Below are positions 25,544 to 34,633 of a stretch of 46,182 nt of DNA, piece after piece; within the stretch, counting starts at the first letter, position 1, and every line of letters begins with the position of its first letter. The stretch comes from Prevotella sp. CAG:755. GTDB taxonomy: Bacteria > Bacteroidota > Bacteroidia > Bacteroidales > Bacteroidaceae. Made by a program: the position numbers and the translations under genes. The stretch is from assembly GCA_000431275.1 (NCBI GenBank), contig HF989212.1, positions 41,575 to 87,756 on the forward strand, read 5' to 3'. Below the pieces are notes generated by a model. It ran no database searches. It saw only the letters and a program-made list of their open reading frames with translations, and had not been told where the DNA came from.

Positions 25544-28500
25544 ATGAACATATCCGAACTAAGCATCCGGCGCCCCGTTCTGGCGACCGTGCTGACCCTC
25601 ATTATCCTGCTCTTCGGCGCCATCGGCTACCTGAGCCTGGGTGTCAGAGAGTATCCCTCGGTCGACAACCCGATCATCTCCGTCACATGCTCCTATCCGG
25701 GAGCCAATGCCGACGTGATCGAAAATCAAATCACCGAACCGCTCGAACAGAACATCAACGGCATTCCTGGCATCCGCTCACTGACCAGTGTGAGCCAACA
25801 AGGGCAAAGCCGCATCACAGTGGAATTCGAGCTCTCCGTAGACCTTGAAACTGCGGCCAACGACGTCCGTGATAAAGTGTCGCGTGCCCAACGTAACCTA
25901 CCACGCGACTGCGACCCTCCAACGGTGTCGAAGGCCGACGCAGACGCCCAGCCCATCCTGATGGTAGCTATCCAAAGCGACAAGCGTTCACTGTTGGAAC
26001 TCAGCGAGATAGCTGACCTCACAGTCAAAGAGCAACTACAAACCATTCCCGAAGTCAGCAGCGTCTCAATCTGGGGCGAGAAGCGCTATTGTATGCGCCT
26101 CTGGCTTGATCCTGTCCGCATGTCGGGATATGGCATAACCCCGCTTGACGTGAAGCAAGCCCTCGATCGTGAAAACGTCGAGCTTCCCTCAGGAAGCATC
26201 GAGGGCAACACGGTCGAACTGACCATCCGGACGTTAGGACAGATGCACACGACCGAAGAATTCAACAACCTGGTTATCAAAGAAGTCGACGGACGCATCA
26301 TCCGTTTTAGCGATATCGGACGCGCCGAACTAAGCGCCCGCGACCTCAAAAGCTACATGAAGATGAATGGTGTGCCCATGGTGGGCGTTGTCGTCATACC
26401 TCAACCGGGCGCCAATCACATCAACATTGCCGAGGCTGTCTACCAACGCATGGAACAGATGAAGAAAGACCTTCCATCTGATGTACATTACAGCTACGGA
26501 TTCGACAACACAAAATTCATCCGCGCTTCGATCAACGAAGTTAAAGACACCGTTTACGAAGCTTTTGTGCTCGTCATCATCATCATCTTCCTATTCTTGC
26601 GCGACTGGCGCGTGACACTGGTACCCTGCATTGTTATCCCCGTTTCTCTAATCGGAGCTTTCTTCGTCATGTACGTCGCTGGATTTTCCATCAACGTGCT
26701 TTCGATGCTGGCCATCGTATTGGCCGTCGGGCTAGTGGTCGACGACGCTATCGTCATGACGGAGAACATCTACATCAAAATTGAGGAAGGAATGCCCCCC
26801 AAAGAAGCAGGCATTGAAGGCTCAAAAGAAATTTTCTTTGCCGTTGTTTCAACAACCATCACTCTCGTGTCCGTATTCTTCCCCATCGTGTTCATGGAGG
26901 GTACCACCGGCCGCCTCTTCCGGGAGTTCAGTTTCGTTGTTGCCGGCTCGGTGATCATATCAGCCTTTGCGGCCCTTACGTTCACGCCAATGCTGGCCAC
27001 CAAGTTGCTGATACACCGCGAAAAACAGAGTTGGTTCTATCGGAAAACCGAACCATTCTTTGCAGGCATGAACCACTGGTATGCAAAAGGGCTCGACCTT
27101 TTCTTGCGCCACCGTAGCTGGTCGATCGGAATCATGGTCATTGCCTTGGGACTCATTGTCTGGCTGTGGAACAATATACCAAGTGAAATGGCTCCGCTCG
27201 AAGACCGGTCGAGCATCACCATCCGTACCACAGGCCCAGAAGGATCGACGTATGAATACATGCGCGACTACACAGAAAGCATCAACCGCTTGGCCGACTC
27301 CATCGTCCCCGACGCCGACTTCATCACAGCCCGTGTGTCGGACGGCTCGGGCAACATACAAATCACGCTGAAAGACCTGAGCGAACGCGACTACTCGCAG
27401 ATGGAAGTGGCCGAACGGCTCTCACAAGCCATCAAGAGCAAGACTGATGCCCGCTCTTTCGTACAACAGCAATCCACTTTCGGCGGCCGACGCGGCTCGA
27501 TGCCCGTGCAGTACGTACTGCAAGCCACTAACATCGAAAAGCTCGAAGAAGTGCTCCCGAAATTCATGGCGCAAGTGTACGAGAACCCGACGTTCCAAAT
27601 GGCCGACGTAGACCTCAAATTCAGCAATCCGGAAATCCGCATACACATCAACCGTGACAAGGCCAACCTCATGGGCGTCAGCACGCAAGATATCGCCGAA
27701 ACCCTGCAATACGGCCTCAGCGGACAACGCATGGGCTACCTTTACCTGAACGGCAAACAGTATGAAATCGTTGGGGAAATCAACCGCCAACAGCGCAACA
27801 AGCCCATGCACTTGAAGTCGCTCTATGTGCGTAACGACGATGGTACAATGGTTCAGATGGACAACCTTGTCGAACTTGTGGAAGGCATAGCTCCGCCCAA
27901 GCTCTACCGCTACAACCGCTTCGTCTCAGCGACTGTATCAGCGGGATTAGCCGAAGGAAAGACCATCGGACAGGGTATCGAAGAAATGGACAAGATTGCC
28001 AAAGCCACGCTCGACGACTCGTTCCGCACGGCTCTGGCAGGCGACTCCAAAGAATTCAGCGAAAGCGCATCGAGCCTGCTCTTTGCCTTTACGCTGGCAC
28101 TTGTCCTGATTTACCTCATTCTGGCCGCGCAATTCGAGAGTTTCAAGGATCCGTTCGTCATTATGCTCACCGTCCCACTCGCTATCTGCGGCGCACTCAT
28201 CTTCATGGCTTGCAGCGACCAGACAATGAACATATTCAGCCAGATCGGCATCATCATGCTCATCGGTCTTGTGGCCAAGAACGGCATCCTAATCGTTGAG
28301 TTTGCCAATCAGAAACAGAAAAACGGCGAGCCGAAAGGCCAGGCCATCCGCGACGCCGCAGCACAACGCCTACGCCCGATTCTGATGACAAGCGCCGCCA
28401 CGATCCTCGGTCTGCTACCCCTTGTTTTCGCCAACGGCGAAGGAGCCAACGGACGTATCTCCATGGGCATCGCGGTTGTCGGCGGAATGCTCATTTCGAC

Positions 28501-28588
28501 GTTCCTGACGCTGTTTATCGTCCCGGCCATTTACAGTTACCTCTCCACCGACTTGGCTAAGAAGGCCGTTAAAACGACTAAAAAATGA
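25544..28588 (+). CDS. RND (HAE1-type) multidrug efflux transporter
   Basis: A 1014-aa inner-membrane proton-driven pump, AcrB/MexB-like in size and layout. It has TM1 (LATVLTLIILLFGAIGYLSL), a first periplasmic porter domain, TM2-6 with the proton-relay pair DD in GLVVDDAIVMTENI, a second periplasmic domain starting after WLWNNIPSEMAP, and TM8-12 with the conserved lysine in GLVAKNGILIVEFANQ. The C-terminus is short and lysine-rich. Substrates (drugs, bile salts, fatty acids or others) cannot be deduced. Its stop overlaps the next start (ATGA at 28585-28588), indicating translational coupling. Confidence 0.96.
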   Translation: MNISELSIRRPVLATVLTLIILLFGAIGYLSLGVREYPSVDNPIISVTCSYPGANADVIENQITEPLEQNINGIPGIRSLTSVSQQGQSRITVEFELSVDLETAANDVRDKVSRAQRNLPRDCDPPTVSKADADAQPILMVAIQSDKRSLLELSEIADLTVKEQLQTIPEVSSVSIWGEKRYCMRLWLDPVRMSGYGITPLDVKQALDRENVELPSGSIEGNTVELTIRTLGQMHTTEEFNNLVIKEVDGRIIRFSDIGRAELSARDLKSYMKMNGVPMVGVVVIPQPGANHINIAEAVYQRMEQMKKDLPSDVHYSYGFDNTKFIRASINEVKDTVYEAFVLVIIIIFLFLRDWRVTLVPCIVIPVSLIGAFFVMYVAGFSINVLSMLAIVLAVGLVVDDAIVMTENIYIKIEEGMPPKEAGIEGSKEIFFAVVSTTITLVSVFFPIVFMEGTTGRLFREFSFVVAGSVIISAFAALTFTPMLATKLLIHREKQSWFYRKTEPFFAGMNHWYAKGLDLFLRHRSWSIGIMVIALGLIVWLWNNIPSEMAPLEDRSSITIRTTGPEGSTYEYMRDYTESINRLADSIVPDADFITARVSDGSGNIQITLKDLSERDYSQMEVAERLSQAIKSKTDARSFVQQQSTFGGRRGSMPVQYVLQATNIEKLEEVLPKFMAQVYENPTFQMADVDLKFSNPEIRIHINRDKANLMGVSTQDIAETLQYGLSGQRMGYLYLNGKQYEIVGEINRQQRNKPMHLKSLYVRNDDGTMVQMDNLVELVEGIAPPKLYRYNRFVSATVSAGLAEGKTIGQGIEEMDKIAKATLDDSFRTALAGDSKEFSESASSLLFAFTLALVLIYLILAAQFESFKDPFVIMLTVPLAICGALIFMACSDQTMNIFSQIGIIMLIGLVAKNGILIVEFANQKQKNGEPKGQAIRDAAAQRLRPILMTSAATILGLLPLVFANGEGANGRISMGIAVVGGMLISTFLTLFIVPAIYSYLSTDLAKKAVKTTKK

Positions 28589-29907
28589 AGCACATACAAA
28601 TCCTACTTGCCCTCATGATGGTGGCGGCGTTCCCCGCCACCGCACCGGCACAGAACTACTCATTGCGCGAGCTGCTGCAAGAAGGACTGCAAAACAGCTA
28701 CTCGCTCAAAATTGTTCGCAACGACGAACAGACCGCCGCCAACAACAACACACTGGCCAACGCCGGCGCACTGCCCACAGTGAGCCTAAGCGCCGGGTAT
28801 TCTGGAGCGTTGGACAACACGAAAACCAAGGAGCGCGGCACCGGCCTGACCACACACGACCGCAACGTGCTCGACCACACGTTCACCGCCGGAATCACAG
28901 CCGACTGGACGCTTTTCGATGGTTTCAAAATCCAGACCAACATCCAGCGCTTGCGCGAACTGCAAAGCCAAAGCCGCATCGCCACGCGCGTCGCCATTGA
29001 AGACTACATTGCCAACCTTACGGCCGAATACTTCAACCTGATCCAACAGGAAATCCGCTACAAGAACCTGCTGTCAGCCGTGCAGCTCTCCAAAGAGCGT
29101 CTGCGCATCGTGGAAGAACGATACATCATCGGTAGTGCGGCACGCCTCGACTATCGTCAGGCAGGTGTGGACTTCAACGCCGACAGTTCGCAGTGCCTCA
29201 AACAACTTGAAGCACTGGCCACTTCACGCATCCGGCTCAACGAACTGATGTCGTCCAATCAGATCGACCGCCACATTTTCGTGCCCGACACCGTCATCCA
29301 CATCGATACCGAATTGAGCTACGACTCCCTGCTGGCGGGCATGCTGCGCAGCAACAGCGAACTGCTCAACGCCGACCATAACACGCGTATCGCCGCCATC
29401 GACCTGAAAGCTGTCCGTTCGCGCGACTATCCGTACGTCACGCTCAACGCCGGCTATGGATACACGCATAACCGTTACGGCATCGGAACGACGTCAAGCC
29501 GCGGCAACCTCGGCCTCAACTTCGGAGCGACCATCGGCTTCAACCTATTCGACGGCAACCGCAAGCGCGAAAGGCGCAACGCCCAACTGGCGCTCGAAAA
29601 CGCCGAATGGGAACGCAACGATTTGGAAATATCGCTCCGCGCACGGCTTGCAGACCTCTGGCAAGCCTACTGCAACAACCTGCGTCTGCTCAGTCTCGAA
29701 CGGGAAAACCTGACCGTGGCCCGAGAGAACCACCTCATCGCCCGCGAACGCTTCCTACTCGGCGACCTAGCCGGTATAGAAATACGCGAAGCACAAAACA
29801 GCCTGCTCGACGCCGAAGAGCGTTTGCTGATCGCCGAATACGACACCAAGGTCTGCGAAATCTCACTGCTCCAAATCAGCGGAATGATCACCCGTTACCT
29901 CGAATGA
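28585..29907 (+). CDS. TolC-family outer-membrane efflux channel
   Basis: A 440-aa outer-membrane factor completing the tripartite pump. It has a signal peptide (MKHIQILLALMMVAAFPATA, cleavage near APAQ), then the two repeats typical of TolC-type proteins: NYSLRELLQEGLQNSYSLKI begins the first (about residues 25-215), and a second begins near LSYDSLLAGMLRSNSELLNA (about 245-435). Each has a beta-strand pair (SLSAGYSGAL; VTLNAGYGYTHNRYG) and long helices. It has no lipobox cysteine. It overlaps the pump gene by 4 nt and is followed by a terminator. Confidence 0.93.
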   Translation: MKHIQILLALMMVAAFPATAPAQNYSLRELLQEGLQNSYSLKIVRNDEQTAANNNTLANAGALPTVSLSAGYSGALDNTKTKERGTGLTTHDRNVLDHTFTAGITADWTLFDGFKIQTNIQRLRELQSQSRIATRVAIEDYIANLTAEYFNLIQQEIRYKNLLSAVQLSKERLRIVEERYIIGSAARLDYRQAGVDFNADSSQCLKQLEALATSRIRLNELMSSNQIDRHIFVPDTVIHIDTELSYDSLLAGMLRSNSELLNADHNTRIAAIDLKAVRSRDYPYVTLNAGYGYTHNRYGIGTTSSRGNLGLNFGATIGFNLFDGNRKRERRNAQLALENAEWERNDLEISLRARLADLWQAYCNNLRLLSLERENLTVARENHLIARERFLLGDLAGIEIREAQNSLLDAEERLLIAEYDTKVCEISLLQISGMITRYLE

Positions 29908-29938
29908 AATAGTCCGCAAAAGCACCCTGTTATCATTC

Positions 29939-29971
29939 TCCCCTGCCCCACCACCGGAGCAGGGGATTTTT
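29939..29971 (+). terminator. Terminator of the RND efflux operon
   Basis: An 8-bp stem (TCCCCTGC / GCAGGGGA) with a 12-nt loop is followed by ATTTTTC. It lies about 30 nt after the TolC-like stop codon. Confidence 0.85.
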
Positions 29972-30282
29972 CATACCCGATGCCGACGCCTGCACCGTCC
30001 GTACGCACGCCGCCACGCGCAAAACAAGAACGAGAATACGGGATGGTTCGTTGTAACTTTGACCACTTCCTTACAAAATTCTCCATACACCTCACAAGAC
30101 AACACACAGAGCGGGTTGGAAAGCAGGAACTGCGACTGGATTTTCTGTCACTACACTATAAATTCCAGTCACTGCTCCTGCTACTCCGGGACGGCTGGCC
30201 AACCGTTTGGCATCTCCCGGCGATTTCACGAGCAAGGATCAGTGAAAGAGGGCCACCCGTTGGCCACCTCGGCGGTATTCCG
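29972..30282. other. Gene-free stretch upstream of the exopolysaccharide-type operon
   Basis: I see no credible gene. It holds an imperfect inverted repeat with 17-nt arms (GCAGGAACTGCGACTGG at 30123-30139 against 30165-30181, 14 of 17 paired, 25-nt loop). It also has two similar short inverted motifs, GGCCAACCGTTTGGC near 30198 and GGCCACCCGTTGGCC near 30251. The open frame at 29980-30432 has no recognisable domain and crosses the promoter, so I do not call it. Confidence 0.45.
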
Positions 30283-30290
30283 TATCTTTG
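30283..30290 (+). promoter_or_regulatory. Putative promoter (-7 box) of the flippase operon
   Basis: An exact TATCTTTG. A TTGG about 23 nt upstream is a possible -33. The start near 30297 gives a leader of about 117 nt, which contains a 7-bp hairpin (TCTGCCA / TGGCAGA, 30332-30349). Confidence 0.6.
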
Positions 30291-30331
30291 CACAGTTAGA
30301 CTCCACTCTACCCCGGAAGGAGCTTTCACGT

Positions 30332-30349
30332 TCTGCCACATTTGGCAGA
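30332..30349 (+). other. Short hairpin in the 5' leader of the flippase operon
   Basis: TCTGCCA-CATT-TGGCAGA forms a perfect 7-bp stem with a 4-nt loop, about 65 nt before the flippase ATG. No T-run follows, so it is not a classical terminator. A role in leader stability or translation is only a guess. Confidence 0.4.
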
Positions 30350-30413
30350 TAAAACCATGCGGCACACGCCACCGCACTGACAACTGCCGCACATCACGCA
30401 CTAAAACCAGCAC

Positions 30414-31934
30414 ATGCCAATCAACCAACTAAAAGCCGGAGCTGCCCTCTCATACGTCATCATCGGACTAAACTCGGTCATCGGCCTGCTCTACACACCT
30501 TTCATGCTCCGCATCATGGGGCAGTCTGAATATGGCCTCTACGCCCTGGCGGCTTCCGTTATAGCCTATCTGACCGTACTCGACCTTGGTTTCGGCAATG
30601 CTGTAATCCGCTACACGGCCAAGTTCCACGCTGAAGGCCGGATACGCGAACAGCAGGAAATGTTCGGCATGTTCCTCGTGCTTTACGGCGTAATCAGCGT
30701 CATCGCCTTCTCGCTCGGCATGGTCCTCTATTTTAATGCGGACAGCCTCTTCTCACAATCAATGACGCCCGAGGAAGTCCGGAAAGTACGCATCATGCTG
30801 ATGCTCCTCTCATTCAACCTTGCGTTCACTTTCCCCATGAGCATCTGGGGCTCAATCATCACGGCATATGAGAACTTCATCTTCCAGCGCGTCGTGAGCA
30901 TTGCCCGCATCGTGCTCAACCCGCTGGTTATGGTTGTTTTCCTGCTCTACGGCTACCGTGCCATCACGATGGTCGTCGTGACCACGGTGTTCAACGTGTT
31001 GACCCTGACGCTGAACTGGTGGTATTGCCGCCACCGCCTGTCCATCCACGTGCGCTACGGCCGTTTCAACTGGAAGTTCCTGCGCGAGGTTTCCATCTTC
31101 TCCTTTTGGATTTTTCTCAACGCCATCATGGACCGCATCTATTGGAGCACCGGCCAATTCGTTTTGGGCATCTTCTGCGGCACAGCCGTCGTAGCCGTCT
31201 ATGCCGTAGCCATCCAGCTCCAAAACATGTACATGATGTTTTCAACAGCCATATCAAGCGTGTTTCTGCCAAGAGTGACATCAATGGTCAGCCGTCACAG
31301 CAGCGACAGGGAGATTTCGGACCTCTTTATCCGCACAGGCCGTGTGCAATACATCATTATGGCCTACATCCTGACAGCTTTCATCGTCTTCGGAAAAGCG
31401 TTCATCCACCTTTGGGCCGGACCGGGCTACGAAGACGCTTATCCGATCACGTTGCTGTTCTTTATTCCGCTAACGGTTCCCTTAATCCAAAATGTGGGAA
31501 TCTGCGTGCTCCAAGCCCGTAACGAAATGAAATTTCGCTCCATCGCCTACGTGATCATTGCCCTCGCCAGCCTCGTGTTTTCCATCTACGGCGCCAAGCA
31601 CTACGGCGGCATCGGTTGTGCCGTGGCCACGGCGTTGGCCCTGACAGCCGGGCAAATCGTAGTGATGAACATCTACTACAAAAGAAAGCAACGCTTGGAC
31701 ATCCCCCGCTTCTGGCGCGAAATCGGAAAGATGAGCATCGCCCCGTTAGCCGTGGGCGCCGCCAGCTATTACGCGCTCAGTTTTGTCGACCTGAACCGTC
31801 CCCTTTGGTTCGTCTCGGGTGCCGTAGTGTTCACCTTGGTCTACCTGCCCTGCTGCTGGATTTTCGTCATGAACAAGGACGAACGGAGACTGGTGACCGC
31901 CCCACTACTTAAAATCAAGCACAAACTCCCATGA
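30414..31934 (+). CDS. Polysaccharide flippase / oligosaccharide exporter (MOP superfamily, Wzx-like)
   Basis: A 506-aa inner-membrane protein with about 12-14 hydrophobic segments, beginning GAALSYVIIGLNSVIGLLYTP, then FMLRIMGQSEYGLYALAASV, the signature N-terminal region of polysaccharide-type MOP exporters (LG/MGxxxYGLY). Such proteins flip lipid-linked oligosaccharides across the inner membrane for surface polysaccharide assembly. It overlaps the next gene by ATGA (31931-31934), so the two are translationally coupled. The cluster lacks glycosyltransferases, so the transported glycan must be made elsewhere. Confidence 0.92.
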   Translation: MPINQLKAGAALSYVIIGLNSVIGLLYTPFMLRIMGQSEYGLYALAASVIAYLTVLDLGFGNAVIRYTAKFHAEGRIREQQEMFGMFLVLYGVISVIAFSLGMVLYFNADSLFSQSMTPEEVRKVRIMLMLLSFNLAFTFPMSIWGSIITAYENFIFQRVVSIARIVLNPLVMVVFLLYGYRAITMVVVTTVFNVLTLTLNWWYCRHRLSIHVRYGRFNWKFLREVSIFSFWIFLNAIMDRIYWSTGQFVLGIFCGTAVVAVYAVAIQLQNMYMMFSTAISSVFLPRVTSMVSRHSSDREISDLFIRTGRVQYIIMAYILTAFIVFGKAFIHLWAGPGYEDAYPITLLFFIPLTVPLIQNVGICVLQARNEMKFRSIAYVIIALASLVFSIYGAKHYGGIGCAVATALALTAGQIVVMNIYYKRKQRLDIPRFWREIGKMSIAPLAVGAASYYALSFVDLNRPLWFVSGAVVFTLVYLPCCWIFVMNKDERRLVTAPLLKIKHKLP

Positions 31935-33124
31935 TCGAAATTGAAAGAAAAGAAGATTGCGTAGGCTGTTGGGCCTGCGTGCAGCGCTGCCCGAAACGCT
32001 GCATCAGCATGCACGAGGACAACGAGGGATTCCTCTACCCCATCGCCGACGCGTCGCTGTGCATCAATTGCGGGCTCTGCGAGAAGGTCTGTCCCGTTAT
32101 CAATCAGGCCGAAAAACGCGAGCCGAAAACCACATACGCTGCTGTAAATCGCGACGAAGCCATACGCCAGGCGAGTTCATCAGGAGGGATTTTCTCCGCC
32201 TTGTCGGAAGAAGTCATCCGTCAAGGCGGCGTTGTGTTCGGTGCCCGGTTCAACAAACAATGGGAAGTGGTGCACGATTGGGCCGACACGACGGAAAAAC
32301 TCGCAGCCTTCCGCTGTTCGAAATATGTGCAAAGCCGTATCGGAGACAGTTATGCACAAGCTGAAAACTTTCTGAAAGGAGGACGCATCGTTCTGTTCTC
32401 GGGAACGCCCTGCCAGATTGCCGGCCTCAGACTTTTCCTGCGAAAAACGTATGAAAACCTCCTACTCGTCGATATTATTTGTCACGGCGTGCCAAGTCCG
32501 GGCATATGGAGAAACTACCTGAACACCGAACTGAAAAGCCGTACAGGGATTGATGATACGGCCGCTATCACGTCGCTCTCTTTCCGCGACAAATCAACCG
32601 GATGGAAAGGTTACAGTTTCACTTATACCGTAAGAACGCCTTCCGGCGACAACCAGTGCGTCAGCGAACCTGGTAACCGCAATACATTCATGCACGGTTT
32701 TCTCATGGATCTATATCTCCGCCCCAGTTGTGACGCCTGTCCGGCCAAACACCTCAAAAGCGGAAGTGACCTGACCCTTGGCGACTACTGGGGACTGGAA
32801 CAAACACACCCCGAGCTGGACGATGACAAAGGGACGTGTGCCCTCATGGTCAACACCGAAAAAGGTGCTCTTTGGGTCGCAAAAATCACAGAAACCATAC
32901 AACTTACGCAGACCTCTTTCAACGATATATCCCGCCACAACCCCTCGCTGTTCCATTCGTCCCACCCGTCCTTTGAACGGAGTTTATACAAACGTCTCCA
33001 CGGCCTGCCATTCATAAAAAGAGTCGAGACTGTCTACCAATTTCGCCTGCTCACAAAACGATGGAAACGCCTGCTCCATTTGCCAATAGGCCTCATGAAA
33101 CGACTGAGAGGCCAAAACAAATAA
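31931..33124 (+). CDS. Coenzyme F420 hydrogenase/dehydrogenase beta-subunit-like protein with two 4Fe-4S clusters
   Basis: A 397-aa protein. The N-terminus is a bacterial ferredoxin-type domain with two cysteine quartets: C10, C13, C16, C20 (CVGCWACVQRC) and C44, C47, C50, C54 (CINCGLCEKVC). It is followed by FrhB-like N- and C-terminal regions (about residues 65-390) with SSSGGIFSALSEEVI, RIVLFSGTPCQIAGLR, DIICHGVPSPGIW and SGSDLTLGDYWG, and more cysteines in LRPSCDACPAKH. In Bacteroidota such proteins are common in polysaccharide loci, where their reaction is not settled; they are probable flavin/Fe-S oxidoreductases and not evidence of F420 use. It overlaps the flippase and is 15 nt before the pyruvyl transferase gene. 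Confidence 0.9.
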   Translation: MIEIERKEDCVGCWACVQRCPKRCISMHEDNEGFLYPIADASLCINCGLCEKVCPVINQAEKREPKTTYAAVNRDEAIRQASSSGGIFSALSEEVIRQGGVVFGARFNKQWEVVHDWADTTEKLAAFRCSKYVQSRIGDSYAQAENFLKGGRIVLFSGTPCQIAGLRLFLRKTYENLLLVDIICHGVPSPGIWRNYLNTELKSRTGIDDTAAITSLSFRDKSTGWKGYSFTYTVRTPSGDNQCVSEPGNRNTFMHGFLMDLYLRPSCDACPAKHLKSGSDLTLGDYWGLEQTHPELDDDKGTCALMVNTEKGALWVAKITETIQLTQTSFNDISRHNPSLFHSSHPSFERSLYKRLHGLPFIKRVETVYQFRLLTKRWKRLLHLPIGLMKRLRGQNK

Positions 33125-33139
33125 AGACTACTTCGGAAG

Positions 33140-34246
33140 ATGAAAATAGGCACAATCACCTACTGGGAAAGCCAAGAAAACTACGGGCAATTGCTGCAAT
33201 GCTACGCATTGCTCCATTTTCTACGCCAAATGGGGCATGACGCATTCCTTATCAAATACTTATCTTCGTCCACAAAACGCCCGCTCATCCAACGGCTTAA
33301 ATCCCATATTTTATATGCTGTCAGACCAGCTTACAGACAACAGGCAAAAATGTGGAAACGCCTGAACAAGATCGAGCGGGAGGAAGCCCGAAAACACCCC
33401 CGCCATTTCGACGAGTTCCGACGCAATCACATCCCGTCAACACCTTACGCTTTCACAGCCGCCCAGCTAAGGAGCACACCGCCAAAAGCTGACGCTTACG
33501 TCTGCGGAAGCGATCAGATATGGGCAAACCTCGACCCGGTATTTTTCTTGCAGTTCGGCTCTCCCCATGCGAAGCGCATCGCTTTCGCACCGTCGTTCGG
33601 AAGCCTTCACCCGTCGCCCAAGCTCGAGAAAAGAGCACGTTCCTACCTTGAAAAATTCGATTTCCTCAGTTCGAGAGAGCGATCGGGTATAGAACTCCTT
33701 TGCAAATTGGGATATCCCGAAGCATCACTCCAACCCGATCCGACACTCTTGCTCCCTGCCACCACATACAGGAAAATCGAGGTCAAACCAAAGAGCGATA
33801 AACCTTATCTTTTTCTTTACCTGCTGGGCAACGAAACGGATGTAAGTGTAGACGACATTCACGCCTTTGCCCATGCTCACCACTTGCAGGTACGCTACGT
33901 GGCAAGCCAAGGCCGCATAGATGAATTTCCCAAACTTTACCCTACGGTCAAAGAATGGCTAGGACTTTTGGACAATGCAGCCTACGTCATCACCAACTCG
34001 TTCCACGGTACTGTTTTCTGCCTCCATTTCAACCGCCCCTTCCTTACGTTTCCCGTAAAGGGTTCTATAAAAGGAATGAATAACCGAATAACAGACCTAT
34101 TAGAAAGATACAATTTACGACAACGGATATACGAAGGATCGCTGGACGACTTATTCAATAGAGTGGATTTTCAGCCATTCAACAGACTGCGAGAAGAAGA
34201 AGAAAATCGCTCAAAAGAATTATTTATCAGTATTTTAAATAAGTAA
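33140..34246 (+). CDS. Polysaccharide pyruvyl transferase family protein
   Basis: A 368-aa protein with the PS_pyruv_trans layout: MKIGTITYWESQENYGQLLQ at the N-terminus, DAYVCGSDQIWANLDP near residue 120, and ITNSFHGTVFCLHFNRPF near residue 290, the conserved [N/T]SR/FHG segment. Family members transfer pyruvate from phosphoenolpyruvate to sugars in exopolysaccharides or wall glycans (CsaB-like). It is the last gene of the three-gene unit. Composition becomes more AT-rich towards the 3' end. The acceptor sugar is unknown. Confidence 0.88.
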   Translation: MKIGTITYWESQENYGQLLQCYALLHFLRQMGHDAFLIKYLSSSTKRPLIQRLKSHILYAVRPAYRQQAKMWKRLNKIEREEARKHPRHFDEFRRNHIPSTPYAFTAAQLRSTPPKADAYVCGSDQIWANLDPVFFLQFGSPHAKRIAFAPSFGSLHPSPKLEKRARSYLEKFDFLSSRERSGIELLCKLGYPEASLQPDPTLLLPATTYRKIEVKPKSDKPYLFLYLLGNETDVSVDDIHAFAHAHHLQVRYVASQGRIDEFPKLYPTVKEWLGLLDNAAYVITNSFHGTVFCLHFNRPFLTFPVKGSIKGMNNRITDLLERYNLRQRIYEGSLDDLFNRVDFQPFNRLREEEENRSKELFISILNK

Positions 34247-34576
34247 CAGCCCACATACAATTGAAAACAGCAATCATTTTCGCACAGCCCTCCGACTTGG
34301 CGTAACAACAATCTAACATGTAAAAAATCTTGTCATATCAACTCGTACAGCATAGACTATTTCAGGTATTTTTACCCGTCTAAAACGCATTAGAGACAAC
34401 TTCCACCATTTCCGCACCAGTATTTTACAATCTATGCCTTGCGAACATTAGATGCGACTTGGACAAGCAAAAAAAGAAATAAGCTTTACCACACCTTGTC
34501 CCTCGTCTTTTCATATTTTTGGTCAAACGAATACAGATTACAATTCGGCCGAAATCAGAAGAAAGCAAACATTCTC
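34247..34576. other. Gene-free AT-rich spacer after the pyruvyl transferase gene
   Basis: Nothing in this stretch looks like a gene; the short frames on both strands lack motifs. No clear T-run terminator follows the pyruvyl transferase stop. Confidence 0.5.
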
Positions 34577-34607
34577 TTGTCTCTACGCCAGTGTTTGCGT
34601 ATCTTTG
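34577..34607 (+). promoter_or_regulatory. Promoter of the NrnA-like gene (-33 TTG, 20 bp, TATCTTTG)
   Basis: TTG at 34577-34579 and TATCTTTG at 34600-34607 are separated by 20 bp, the Bacteroidetes primary-sigma spacing. Transcription would start near 34614, about 20 nt before the ATG. The -33 neighbourhood (TTCTCTTGTCTCTACGC) closely resembles the promoter at 42581. Confidence 0.75.
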
Positions 34608-34633
34608 CATTTCATTGATTTTTCCACTTCAAC

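Noticed and set aside
29980..30432. Plus-strand 150-codon frame before the flippase gene
   Set aside because: It crosses the TATCTTTG promoter and flippase start, has no domain, and contains the inverted repeats of a non-coding spacer.
31931..33124. Evidence for coenzyme F420 metabolism
   Set aside because: The FrhB-like fold is common in Bacteroidota polysaccharide loci, and no F420 biosynthesis gene is present here.
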